64,000 nucleotides of DNA from contig CASDTC010000008.1 in the NCBI GenBank assembly GCA_949283535.1, forward strand, positions 1 through 64,000, in the 5' to 3' direction. Made by a program: the position numbers and the translations under genes. The stretch is from an uncultured Pseudomonadota bacterium (lineage in GTDB: Bacteria; Pseudomonadota; Alphaproteobacteria; Rs-D84). Below are positions 54,533-62,351 of the stretch, one piece after another. A model generated the notes under the pieces. It did no database searches and had not been told where the DNA came from. It saw only the letters and a list, made by a program, of their open reading frames with translations. Position 1 is the stretch's first letter. Every line of letters starts with the position of its first letter.

Positions 54533-54542
54533 GTGAAAGTTA

Positions 54543-54551
54543 TGCTACAAT
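54543..54551 (+). promoter_or_regulatory. rsmG promoter, extended -10 (leaderless start)
   Basis: TGCTACAAT (extended -10) ends 7 nt before the rsmG ATG at 54559. Confidence 0.5.
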
Positions 54552-54558
54552 AATCTTT

Positions 54559-55119
54559 ATGAATAATAAAGCGAAATTTGATTTATATGCGCAAATGTTG
54601 CGTCAATGGTCTGAAAAAATGAATCTGGTCGCCCCCAGCACACTGGATGATATTTATACGCGACACTTTGCCGATTCCGCACAACTGGCAGATATACTGC
54701 CAAAAAATGCAACTGTTATTGACATGGGAACAGGTGCGGGATTCCCGGGCGTAGTGTTGGCAATAATGGGATGGAATGTTATCGCAATCGAATCAATTGG
54801 CAAGAAAGTCGCATTTCTAAATGCGGTCAAAGAAAAATTAAAACTGGATAATTTGACAATATATCATGGGCGACTGGAAAATTTTGTTGCCACCCTGCCC
54901 CGTGATAAAACAGATATTGTATTTACTGCACGCGCATTTGCGCCGTTGATTAAAATAATGGATTATGTCGCAAAAACAAAATGTCAATTATTTTTACTAA
55001 AAGGCCGGGAAATACCGGCAGAAATTGAAACAGCAAAAAAGAAATATAAATTTAAATATAAACTAATCCCATCACAGACCGGCGATGGTTTTATAACAAT
55101 CATTAAAAACGACCGGTAA
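54559..55119 (+). CDS. rsmG: 16S rRNA (guanine-527-N7)-methyltransferase
   Basis: Methylates G527 in the 530 loop of 16S rRNA; also called gidB. The 186-aa protein has WSEKMNLVAPSTLDDIYTRH, DMGTGAGFPGVVLAIMG (SAM-binding motif I) and ESIGKKVAFLNAVKEKL, then HGRLENF and FTARAFAPL. It is slightly shorter than E. coli RsmG (207). There is no ribosome binding site, consistent with a leaderless message. As in most bacteria it is close to parAB, but an unrelated minus-strand gene separates them. Confidence 0.95.
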   Translation: MNNKAKFDLYAQMLRQWSEKMNLVAPSTLDDIYTRHFADSAQLADILPKNATVIDMGTGAGFPGVVLAIMGWNVIAIESIGKKVAFLNAVKEKLKLDNLTIYHGRLENFVATLPRDKTDIVFTARAFAPLIKIMDYVAKTKCQLFLLKGREIPAEIETAKKKYKFKYKLIPSQTGDGFITIIKNDR

Positions 55120-55133
55120 TTTCATATGAAACA
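55118..55133. promoter_or_regulatory. Weak parS-like site
   Basis: AATTTCATATGAAACA resembles the parS consensus TGTTTCACGTGAAACA with four mismatches, at the end of rsmG. Confidence 0.25.
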
Positions 55134-55151
55134 AAAGTTATTATTTTGTTT

Positions 55152-56087
55152 TTAGTGCATTTTTGTGTTTACAAAAAAATATGCTTTTTTACCGGTAATT
55201 TTTTGCACAATCGAATCAACCGATCTTAATAATTGTTGTTTTTGGGCAATTGATGCCGCATTCCAAATATTAACATCGCCACGCAATGATTTAAATTGCC
55301 ACAACGGCGCCCACATACCAATTTCTGGATGAAACATTATTGGCGCACAATCATCGCACATATTGTTTGTTATATAAACATCTTTTTTGTTGTTTAATTC
55401 CACTGCACGCGATAATGTTTTTTTATATAAACCACGATTTATTTCACTGAAAAATCTGAATGCAGCATATTTCATAACAATATCTGCAATTTGTGGATTA
55501 TTAAAATCCAACGGCCACGATAAATTTTGACGCATTGCTAAATCCGTTATTTCACGGTCTGCATACAAAATAAAACTTTTATTTGTTGGATATGGATGAC
55601 CCGTTTCATAATGGTAATCCAATGCCTCTATTATTTCAGATGCTGGCGCCATGATTTCATTTTGTGCCGCAATCGCTGCACGAACAGTTGGTGAAAAATG
55701 CACAGTATTTTTTGTTAAATTTGCCTTGCGTACATGTTCCAGCTCGTGCCGCCGAACTAACCTGATTTGGTCATTTGATTGACTGCAAAATCGTTGTGTT
55801 ATTGGACGCCGACTGTCTGTTTTAAAATAAGATATATGTACACGACCACTGTATGGCATAAAAACACCCGCAGACATAACTTTAAAGTTATCAATCATGT
55901 CGTCCGTTACATATACAGTATCATATTGTAATGCGATATTTGGGCATATAACTTTGCCGGTTTTTTCCGGCTTTTTTTCATCTTTTTTTATATTATTTTC
56001 CGCCGGCGCATCAGAAAATAAAATACCACCGATGACAATTCCGGCAACAAAAGAAGCGGTTAATCGATAAATTTTACTAAACTTCAT
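55152..56087 (-). CDS. Exported protein with HExxH motif (putative metallopeptidase)
   Basis: N-terminal signal peptide or anchor (residues about 8-28), then a Lys/Glu linker and a 250-aa domain. RRHELEHVRK contains HELEH (residues 114-118), the zincin-type HExxH zinc-binding and catalytic motif. A third ligand cannot be assigned. Two CxxC-like cysteines (CDDC near residue 250) lie downstream. I do not recognise the family, so protease activity is only suggested by the motif. The gene is inserted on the opposite strand between rsmG and parA. Confidence 0.72.
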   Translation of the reverse strand: MKFSKIYRLTASFVAGIVIGGILFSDAPAENNIKKDEKKPEKTGKVICPNIALQYDTVYVTDDMIDNFKVMSAGVFMPYSGRVHISYFKTDSRRPITQRFCSQSNDQIRLVRRHELEHVRKANLTKNTVHFSPTVRAAIAAQNEIMAPASEIIEALDYHYETGHPYPTNKSFILYADREITDLAMRQNLSWPLDFNNPQIADIVMKYAAFRFFSEINRGLYKKTLSRAVELNNKKDVYITNNMCDDCAPIMFHPEIGMWAPLWQFKSLRGDVNIWNAASIAQKQQLLRSVDSIVQKITGKKAYFFVNTKMH

Positions 56088-56134
56088 AACTTATTTAGTA
56101 TTGTCTAAAAATAGATTTTTGTCAACATAAAAAT

Positions 56135-56150
56135 TATTTCACATGAAACA
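56135..56150. promoter_or_regulatory. parS centromere-like site
   Basis: TATTTCACATGAAACA differs from the canonical parS TGTTTCACGTGAAACA at two positions (2 and 9). It lies about 110 bp upstream of parA, where ParB-binding sites are often found. Confidence 0.6.
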
Positions 56151-56202
56151 AATTTTAATTCATTGTTATTAGCGTGTTTTTTAATATAAAAAATATATTA
56201 TC

Positions 56203-56232
56203 TTGACCGAATCGATGGCTTTATTGTAATCT
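56203..56232 (+). promoter_or_regulatory. parAB promoter
   Basis: TTGACC (56203-56208), 18-bp spacer, TAATCT (56227-56232), upstream of an AAAAGGAA site and the parA ATG. Confidence 0.45.
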
Positions 56233-56259
56233 ATTTTCAATAAAAGGAATGTATGAAAG

Positions 56260-57033
56260 ATGGTTGAAATTATCGCATTTGCAAATCAAAAGGGCGGTGT
56301 TGGAAAAACAACAACTGCAATTAATTTGGGCGCGTCATTGGCGGCAATAAAAAAACGGGTATTATTAATAGACCTGGATTCCCAGGGAAATGCCGGAACA
56401 GGATTAGGATTTATTCGTTCGTCACACCCACAAAGTGTTTATGGCGTATTAATGGGTCAGGCGGGTGCCGCAGAAAATATACTAACAACCGCGGTGCCAG
56501 GGTTGCATTTAATGCCATCGTCCCAGGCATTAGCGGGCGCAGAAAATTATTTGCTGGACGATGAAAGCGGTGTTCATTTATTGCGAAATGCATTAATGCC
56601 AATATATGATCATTATGATTATATATTGTTGGATTGTCCACCTGCAATGGGGGCATTGACACTGAACGCATTAACCACCGCAAATAATGTGATAATCCCA
56701 TTACAGCCAGAATTTTTTGCATTAGAGGGTATAACACACCTGGTAAACAATATACGCAGTATAAAAGAAAAATGGAATCCAGAACTGGAAATACTGGGCG
56801 TATTATTAACAATGTATGATCGACGCTATGGTCAAACACGTGAAGTCGAAGATCAGGTGCGTAAAACATTTGGTGATGCCGTTTTTAAAACAGTTATTCC
56901 ACGAAATGTTCGCGTATCAGAGGCACCCAGTCATGGCAAGCCGGCATTATTTTATGATTTTAATTCACCGGGCGCCCAGGCGTATCTGCGCGTCGCAACA
57001 GAGGTTGTTGAAAAACTGCAACAGGGGGAATAA
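56260..57033 (+). CDS. parA: Chromosome-partitioning ATPase ParA (Soj)
   Basis: Walker-type ATPase that, with ParB, moves replicated origins apart. The 257-aa protein has the deviant Walker A KGGVGKTTTAINLGA, RVLLIDLDSQGNAGTG, YDYILLDCPPAMG and NNVIIPLQPEFFALEG. Length and lack of an N-terminal DNA-binding domain identify the chromosomal (type Ib/Soj) form. parB follows after 2 nt. Confidence 0.97.
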   Translation: MVEIIAFANQKGGVGKTTTAINLGASLAAIKKRVLLIDLDSQGNAGTGLGFIRSSHPQSVYGVLMGQAGAAENILTTAVPGLHLMPSSQALAGAENYLLDDESGVHLLRNALMPIYDHYDYILLDCPPAMGALTLNALTTANNVIIPLQPEFFALEGITHLVNNIRSIKEKWNPELEILGVLLTMYDRRYGQTREVEDQVRKTFGDAVFKTVIPRNVRVSEAPSHGKPALFYDFNSPGAQAYLRVATEVVEKLQQGE

Positions 57034-57035
57034 TT

Positions 57036-57923
57036 ATGTCAACAAAATTTGGTTTAGGTCGTGGTCTGGCAGAACTGCAACAGGGAATGGGAAATATCCC
57101 AGACATATCAACATTAACCGGCGCCGGGCGCGTTGTTGTAAAACAAATACCATTAATACAAATTGGCGCAAATCCAGATCAGCCGCGTAAAACTTTTTCT
57201 GATGCGGAACTGGATGAATTAGCGGCATCAATAAAGGAAAAAGGTGTTTTGCAACCAATATTGTTGCGTGCGGTATCTGGGCGTCCATATATGTATGAAA
57301 TTGTTGCCGGTGAACGCAGATATCGTGCCAGTAAGCTGGCTGGACTATCTGAAATTCCGGCATTAATAAAAACATTGACGCCAGAAAGCGCAATGGAAAT
57401 TGCACTGATTGAAAATGTCCAGCGTGAAAATTTAAACGCCATCGAAGAATCGGACGCATATAAAAATATAATGGAAAAATGTGGATATGAATTGTCTGAT
57501 GTTGCACGATTAATTGGAAAATCGGAAAGTTATATCAGAAATATTATGCGATTGGATTCTTTGCCGAACGATGTCAAAGAAATGGTAAAACGCGGCGAAT
57601 TATCTGCGTCACATGCGCGTGCAATTTCTGTTGCCGCAGACCCAACAAAATTAGCACACGAGATAATCAATAACAATATGTCTGTTGCCGATACGGAAAA
57701 AATGGTCAAGGGTTCTGGGCGGCGCGCGTCCAGTCGTGCATATGTATCGAAAACAATCGATTCGAATACAGTTCATGAAATAGAATCACGCATTTCAACC
57801 GTATTATCCGTACCGGTTAAATTGCAAGAAAAACGGGGCGGGGCAGGGCAGATTATATTGTCGTTTGCAACCCGTATGCAAATGTATGATTTGGTTGAAA
57901 AAATAACCGGGCAAAAAGTATAA
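57036..57923 (+). CDS. parB: Chromosome-partitioning protein ParB (Spo0J)
   Basis: Binds parS, spreads as a CTP-dependent clamp and stimulates ParA. The 295-aa protein has QPRKTFSDAELDELAASIKE, the CTP-binding EIVAGERRYRASKLAGL and LIENVQRENLNAIEE, and the HTH (VARLIGKSESYIRNIMRLDS, with SHARAI). The C-terminal dimerisation domain follows LSVPVKLQEKRGG. A good terminator ends the operon. Confidence 0.97.
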   Translation: MSTKFGLGRGLAELQQGMGNIPDISTLTGAGRVVVKQIPLIQIGANPDQPRKTFSDAELDELAASIKEKGVLQPILLRAVSGRPYMYEIVAGERRYRASKLAGLSEIPALIKTLTPESAMEIALIENVQRENLNAIEESDAYKNIMEKCGYELSDVARLIGKSESYIRNIMRLDSLPNDVKEMVKRGELSASHARAISVAADPTKLAHEIINNNMSVADTEKMVKGSGRRASSRAYVSKTIDSNTVHEIESRISTVLSVPVKLQEKRGGAGQIILSFATRMQMYDLVEKITGQKV

Positions 57924-57950
57924 AAAAGCCGGCAAATGCCGGCTTTTTTT
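57922..57950. terminator. Terminator after parB
   Basis: AAAGCCGGC-AAAT-GCCGGCTTT with A and T flanks; also serves convergent sspB. Confidence 0.9.
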
Positions 57951-57959
57951 ATTACAAAA

Positions 57960-58424
57960 TTATTTGTTTTTATTACGACGAAATTCGTCCAGTGATACAA
58001 CACGACCAGAATCAGGAATAATTTCCGATTTGTCATCCAGTGGTAATTCCATATCATTATCTGCCGCGGGTCCACCCTGGGGATGAAAAGATAGCATAAA
58101 ATCAACAGACGGATCCTTGAATTCAATTAATGCAGAAAATGGAACGCGTATGAAAAACGGACGCCCGTCAAATGTTAACTGTACACCAAATTCTTTATCC
58201 GATACATGCAAATTATTATATGAATATTGTAAAACAATTGTCATTATATCAGGATATCGTATACGCAAAAAATCTGGCAAAACAACCCCGGGGGCACGCG
58301 TTTTAAATGTTATAAAAAAATGTGTGCCATCCCCCAATCCATTAAACTGTGCATGAATCAGTGCGTCTTTGACCACAGACTTTAATGCGTTATCCAATAA
58401 TGTTTGATAATCAATCTTGCTCAT
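57960..58424 (-). CDS. sspB: ClpXP adaptor SspB (alphaproteobacterial type)
   Basis: Delivers ssrA-tagged and other proteins to the ClpXP protease. The 154-aa protein has the alpha-type fold: GTHFFITFKTRAPGVVLPDF, RYPDIMTIVLQYSYNNLHVS, FGVQLTFDGRPFFIRVPFSA and FKDPSVDF. After an acidic linker the C-terminus VVSLDEFRRN is the ClpX-binding tail. This is not SecB, although size and composition are similar. Its start overlaps recF by 14 nt. Confidence 0.92.
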   Translation of the reverse strand: MSKIDYQTLLDNALKSVVKDALIHAQFNGLGDGTHFFITFKTRAPGVVLPDFLRIRYPDIMTIVLQYSYNNLHVSDKEFGVQLTFDGRPFFIRVPFSALIEFKDPSVDFMLSFHPQGGPAADNDMELPLDDKSEIIPDSGRVVSLDEFRRNKNK

Positions 58425-59505
58425 TTTTATTCCCTGGGACCAGTATATTATTTATATCACCATTCATGCAAGCAACAAATACAGCGTCTGGCACATCTGC
58501 AAAAACATTTGCATCCAGACCCGTTGCCCAAACCTGGGCATCTGTCATCCCCAAATCATTAAACAATCGCGCGCGCGCATTCGAATCCAGGTGGGCGGCG
58601 GCTTCATCCAATAAAATCAATGGACGGCGATGTGTTTTTGTATGTATTAATTTTGCATGCGCCAATATTAAATCCAGCAGTGTTGTTTTTTGTTGTCCAG
58701 TACTGGTTAATGATGATGGTAAATTCAATCGATGATTAAACACACCAAAATCTGACCGGTGCGGACCATCCAAAATCATTTTATCGCCCACCAATTCACG
58801 CACAGAATGTAAATAATCTAAATATTGTCGTTCAGCAGATGCGGCATTTTCATCAATCAGCATTTGTTCAACCATACCAGATACAGTTATTGCACAATCG
58901 GATAAAAAATAATTTAATTCACCCGCATATTGAATTCGCGCCGCCGCAATTGCCACCGCAATCCCCGCAATCTGGATATCCAGTGCATCAATCCATTTTT
59001 CATCACGACCATTTTTTAATGCAAACGCGCGTTCTGATAATAATTTAGACAATCGACCAACACGTCCGGCATGTGCGGCATCAAAACTGGATGCCAATCT
59101 GTCAAAAAACGCGCGGCGTTCAGATGCACCATCAACGAATAATCTGTCTTCACGTGGGGTCAGCCACACCATGCGCATACGCGCAGATAAATCCGACAGT
59201 GTTGCCGTGTTGCCATCAATACGCGCACGGCGATTGGAATCCCCCATATTGTAATAAACAGAAACCTGGGTTTCATCGTCCAATTCTGCAAAAACAGAAA
59301 AATTGCCATCGCCATTAAAACATGCAATGTCTGTCATTGATGCGCCACGCATACCGCGATCCCCCGACAGCATTGATACCGCTTCTAAGACAGCAGTTTT
59401 ACCCGCCCCATTCGGACCAGTTATAATAACATTATGTCGTCCGAATGTTTTTATTCGGCACATTTTATGATTACGAAAATTTGTTAATGTTATTGTTTCA
59501 ATCAT
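58411..59505 (-). CDS. recF: DNA replication and repair protein RecF
   Basis: Loads RecA at gapped DNA with RecO and RecR. The 364-aa protein starts MIETITLTNFRNHK; Walker A GPNGAGKTAVLEAV, NRRARIDGN, WLTPREDRLFVDGASERRAF, DGPHRSDF, LPSSLTSTGQQKTTLLDLIL (signature) and LILLDEAAAHLDS (Walker B) are the RecF series. ATG at 59505 matches the family N-terminus; a longer frame reads back through hairpins and the tRNA. dnaA, dnaN and gyrB, common neighbours, are absent. Confidence 0.95.
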   Translation of the reverse strand: MIETITLTNFRNHKMCRIKTFGRHNVIITGPNGAGKTAVLEAVSMLSGDRGMRGASMTDIACFNGDGNFSVFAELDDETQVSVYYNMGDSNRRARIDGNTATLSDLSARMRMVWLTPREDRLFVDGASERRAFFDRLASSFDAAHAGRVGRLSKLLSERAFALKNGRDEKWIDALDIQIAGIAVAIAAARIQYAGELNYFLSDCAITVSGMVEQMLIDENAASAERQYLDYLHSVRELVGDKMILDGPHRSDFGVFNHRLNLPSSLTSTGQQKTTLLDLILAHAKLIHTKTHRRPLILLDEAAAHLDSNARARLFNDLGMTDAQVWATGLDANVFADVPDAVFVACMNGDINNILVPGNKNEQD

Positions 59506-59554
59506 GCCACGATAATATACACCGATAATCAATAAAAAACAAGGGCAGAGCAGG

Positions 59555-59595
59555 GCATAAAAAAAATAAAAAGATTGCGAACCGATGCCGGTTCG
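59555..59595 (-). terminator. Terminator downstream of the tRNA-Cys locus
   Basis: On the minus strand CGAACCG-GCAT-CGGTTCG followed by CAATCTTTTTATTTTTTTT. The plus-strand segment 59585-59596 is also a perfect 12-bp inverted copy of the tRNA T arm (59665-59676). Confidence 0.65.
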
Positions 59596-59608
59596 ATGGC
59601 ACCAATTT

Positions 59609-59650
59609 TCCAAAATTAAACACCCGCATTCGCGGGCGTTAAATTTTGGA
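59609..59650. repeat. Palindromic hairpin next to tRNA-Cys
   Basis: TCCAAAATT...CACCCGC / CGCGGGCG...AATTTTGGA forms a near-perfect 42-nt hairpin ending at the tRNA 3' end, so it can fold onto the tRNA CCA end region. Confidence 0.6.
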
Positions 59651-59708
59651 GGCCTGGGTCGGAATCGAACCGGCATACAAGGATGCATAACCACTCTGCC
59701 ACCAGGCC
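59647..59708 (-). pseudogene. tRNA-Cys remnant lacking anticodon
   Basis: Acceptor GGCCTGG/CCAGGCC, TG, a D-arm-like GCAGAGTGGTTATGC, a T arm with GGTTCGATTCC, and 3' TCCA (U73, the tRNA-Cys identity base). Between D and T arms only about 11 nt remain (ATCCTTGTATG); a normal tRNA-Cys has the stem-loop with anticodon GCA here. The missing piece is about 12 nt including the 5' half of the anticodon stem and the loop. Total length is 62 nt. No complete tRNA-Cys is elsewhere in the window. An assembly error is possible. Confidence 0.6.
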
Positions 59709-59758
59709 AATCTTTTTAATTGTGCAACTATACTAAGCAAAAAAAAATTGTAATTCAA

Positions 59759-59787
59759 CTGAAAAATTGTAATATTTATGATATAAT
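59759..59787 (+). promoter_or_regulatory. Promoter of the TolC-MacA operon
   Basis: CTGAAA (59759-59764), 17-bp spacer, TATAAT (59782-59787) with TGA upstream, giving an extended -10. Confidence 0.6.
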
Positions 59788-59810
59788 TTTGGAAATACGA
59801 GAGAATGTAA

Positions 59811-61145
59811 ATGAAAAAGTTTTTAATTGCATTGTGCATGGTGCCAACAACTGTTTTAGCGGCATCAGATGACAATTGCAGAACAATGACATCCGTACCA
59901 GATGGTGAATTAACATTACAACAGGTTATTGAACTGGGGCTGTGTCGCAATCCTGAAACAGCATCGGCATATTTATCACTGGAATCCGCGCGTTTTAATA
60001 AAAATGCCGGATATGGTCAATATTTACCCAGTATCAGTGCATCTGCATCGGCATCATTGCCATACAGAAACAGCGAATGGGACGATTGGTCATATGGTGC
60101 GTCTTTATCAGCATCTTATTTAATATTTGATTTTGGCAAGCGTTTGTCTGATGTAAATCAATTAATCGATACATGGCGTGCAACCGGTTTTGATTACAGT
60201 GAATCTGTGCAAAACTATGTATACAGTGTTATTGGTGCGTATTACGCACTGTTAAACGCAGATGCAGATGTTATTACGGCAAATGCAGTTATGCAGGTTT
60301 CAAAAACAGCCAAAGAAACTGCGGATAAAAAATTTAATGCCGGTGCGGTTGCCAAGGCAGATGTTTTAAAAGCAGATGTTACATTGGCCAGCAGTGTATT
60401 AGATTTGGAACGCGCCAAAAATAATCGTGAAATTGCCAAGGGTAATTTATTGGCGAAATTGTCTTTTCCCGCCGACCAAGAAATAAAAATTGCAGATATG
60501 TCATCTGAATTCGGATCGGAATCAGAAAATAAAAACATAGATGAACTGATTGAAATTGCACGGGAAAAACGGCCAGATTTACTGCGCGCGACCGCAAATA
60601 AAGATGCGGCATGGCACCGCAGAAACAGCGCATTTTTATCAAATCTGCCGTCAATTTCTGCCAGTGGCAGTTTATCGTGGAACAATATCCCGTCTGATGT
60701 ATTTAATGCCGGTCAAGATGAATGGAGTGGCAGCATCGGTATTCGTGCATCAATGCCAATATTTGCGGGATTTTCAAATATGTACAATGTTCGTGCCGCC
60801 CAGGCAAATTATGAACGCGCAAAAGAACAAGAAAGGCTGACAGTCGATAACGCAATGCTGGATGTATTTACCGCATATCAAAACTATAAAACAGCGCAAA
60901 CTGTATTAAATCAAACGGAAACATTATTGAAATCTGCCAAAGAAACAGAAAATGTGACGGCCGGTATGTACAAGGTTGGCAAGGCAACAATGTTGGATTG
61001 GCAACAGGCATTGGCAGATTTAGCCGATGCACATAAGCAAAATAATGCGGCAAAATATGATTTATTTACAAAACGCGCCGCGTTGGCATTGGCAATCGGC
61101 GATATAAAAGAAGGTTTGATAGAGGAGGGAGTCGTAAATGAATAA
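59811..61145 (+). CDS. TolC-family outer-membrane channel
   Basis: Outer-membrane duct for drug and protein export. The 444-aa protein has a signal peptide (cleavage near VLA-AS), then two internally repeated OEP units: first near SASAYLSLESARFNKNAGYGQYLP, second near the IEIAREKRPDLLRATANK region with VRAAQANYERAKEQ. GAGAG precedes the ATG. A MacA-type adaptor gene overlaps its end by 8 nt, so adaptor and duct are co-made. Confidence 0.9.
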   Translation: MKKFLIALCMVPTTVLAASDDNCRTMTSVPDGELTLQQVIELGLCRNPETASAYLSLESARFNKNAGYGQYLPSISASASASLPYRNSEWDDWSYGASLSASYLIFDFGKRLSDVNQLIDTWRATGFDYSESVQNYVYSVIGAYYALLNADADVITANAVMQVSKTAKETADKKFNAGAVAKADVLKADVTLASSVLDLERAKNNREIAKGNLLAKLSFPADQEIKIADMSSEFGSESENKNIDELIEIAREKRPDLLRATANKDAAWHRRNSAFLSNLPSISASGSLSWNNIPSDVFNAGQDEWSGSIGIRASMPIFAGFSNMYNVRAAQANYERAKEQERLTVDNAMLDVFTAYQNYKTAQTVLNQTETLLKSAKETENVTAGMYKVGKATMLDWQQALADLADAHKQNNAAKYDLFTKRAALALAIGDIKEGLIEEGVVNE

Positions 61146-62319
61146 AGATAAAAAGCCAAAAAAATTATGGGGCTGGGTTAAACGCCGCAAATGGTGGATT
61201 TTGTTATTCATTGTCGTTGCAGGCGTTGCGGTATATTTCATGAGTGGTAATTCAGGAAATCAAGGGACAGGATTTGCAACCGCATCAATTACACGCGGTG
61301 ATTTGCGCCAGGTTGTAACCGCAACTGGTGAAATACAACCACTGAATACAATTAATGTCGGTTCCCAGGTCAGTGGCACGATAGAGGCAATATATGTCGA
61401 CTATAATTCCAAAGTGAAAAAGGGTGATGTTTTATTGGAAATTGAACCATCTGTATTACAGGCATCTGTGGACGAAGCATATGCATCACTGGTCAGTGCA
61501 GAATCCCAGCGCAATTATGCAAAAAGTGAATATGAAAGAAATAAAACATTATATGAATCAAATTTTATTTCACGGGCTGAACTGGAACAATCCCAGACAA
61601 CATATGAACAGGCGGAACAATCAGTTAATCGGATGAAATCGCAATATGATCGCGCGGTAACAAATCTGGGATACGCAACAATTACATCACCGGTGGATGG
61701 GACTGTTATTTCACGCCAGGTTGATGTTGGTCAAACTGTTGCGGCATCGTTCCAAACGCCTGATTTGTTTGAAATCGCCGAAGACCTGTCAAAAATGCAA
61801 ATTGAAACCGCAGTATCAGAGGCAGACATTGGCATGATAGAAGAAGGTCAATCAGTTACATTTACTGTTGACGCATATCCAACCCAGACTTTCGATGGGA
61901 CAGTTCGCCAGGTTCGCCTGTCGCCAACAATTACATCAAATGTTGTTGTGTATACCGTTGTAATTGATGTTGATAACAGTGATTTAAAATTGAAACCAGG
62001 TATGACCGCGTTTGTTACAATTTTAATTTCTGAAAAATTTGATGTTTGGAAAGTTCAAAATTCTGCATTAATACTGCGCAGTTTTGACGGAATCGTTGAA
62101 AATCCAGGTGATGCAACAACATCTGATCATTTGGCAATACAACGGGTAATTGATGGCGAGGCAACTGTTATATTGGTGCCATATCAAAAAGGATTGGTGA
62201 CCGCCACAGAAACAGAAATTATATCTGACGAAATTCAAGAAGGCGATAGAATTATATTTGGGCGATATGGCATGACATCGGCGGGCTCATCAAATATGCG
62301 AATGGGACCACCAATGTAA
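61138..62319 (+). CDS. macA: MacA/HlyD-type periplasmic adaptor
   Basis: Links an inner-membrane transporter to TolC. The 393-aa protein has a cytoplasmic Lys-rich start, one transmembrane helix (about residues 20-38), a lipoyl-like half-motif (LRQVVTATGEIQPLNTINVG and VSGTIEAIYVDYNSKVKKGD), an alpha hairpin (residues about 100-160) and a beta-barrel domain with PDLFEIAEDLSKMQIETAVS. GTGFATASITRGDL is typical of MacA. The MacB-type ATPase and permease are 8-12 kb upstream. Confidence 0.9.
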   Translation: MNKDKKPKKLWGWVKRRKWWILLFIVVAGVAVYFMSGNSGNQGTGFATASITRGDLRQVVTATGEIQPLNTINVGSQVSGTIEAIYVDYNSKVKKGDVLLEIEPSVLQASVDEAYASLVSAESQRNYAKSEYERNKTLYESNFISRAELEQSQTTYEQAEQSVNRMKSQYDRAVTNLGYATITSPVDGTVISRQVDVGQTVAASFQTPDLFEIAEDLSKMQIETAVSEADIGMIEEGQSVTFTVDAYPTQTFDGTVRQVRLSPTITSNVVVYTVVIDVDNSDLKLKPGMTAFVTILISEKFDVWKVQNSALILRSFDGIVENPGDATTSDHLAIQRVIDGEATVILVPYQKGLVTATETEIISDEIQEGDRIIFGRYGMTSAGSSNMRMGPPM

Positions 62320-62321
62320 AA

Positions 62322-62351
62322 AAAAACACCGGCAAATGCCGGTGTTTTTTT
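62322..62351. terminator. Terminator between macA and infC
   Basis: AACACCGGC-AAAT-GCCGGTGTT with A and T runs on the two sides; serves both convergent genes. Confidence 0.9.

Noticed and set aside
57960..58424. SecB identity for this gene
   Set aside because: Core motifs and the C-terminal VSLDEFRR tail match alphaproteobacterial SspB, not SecB.
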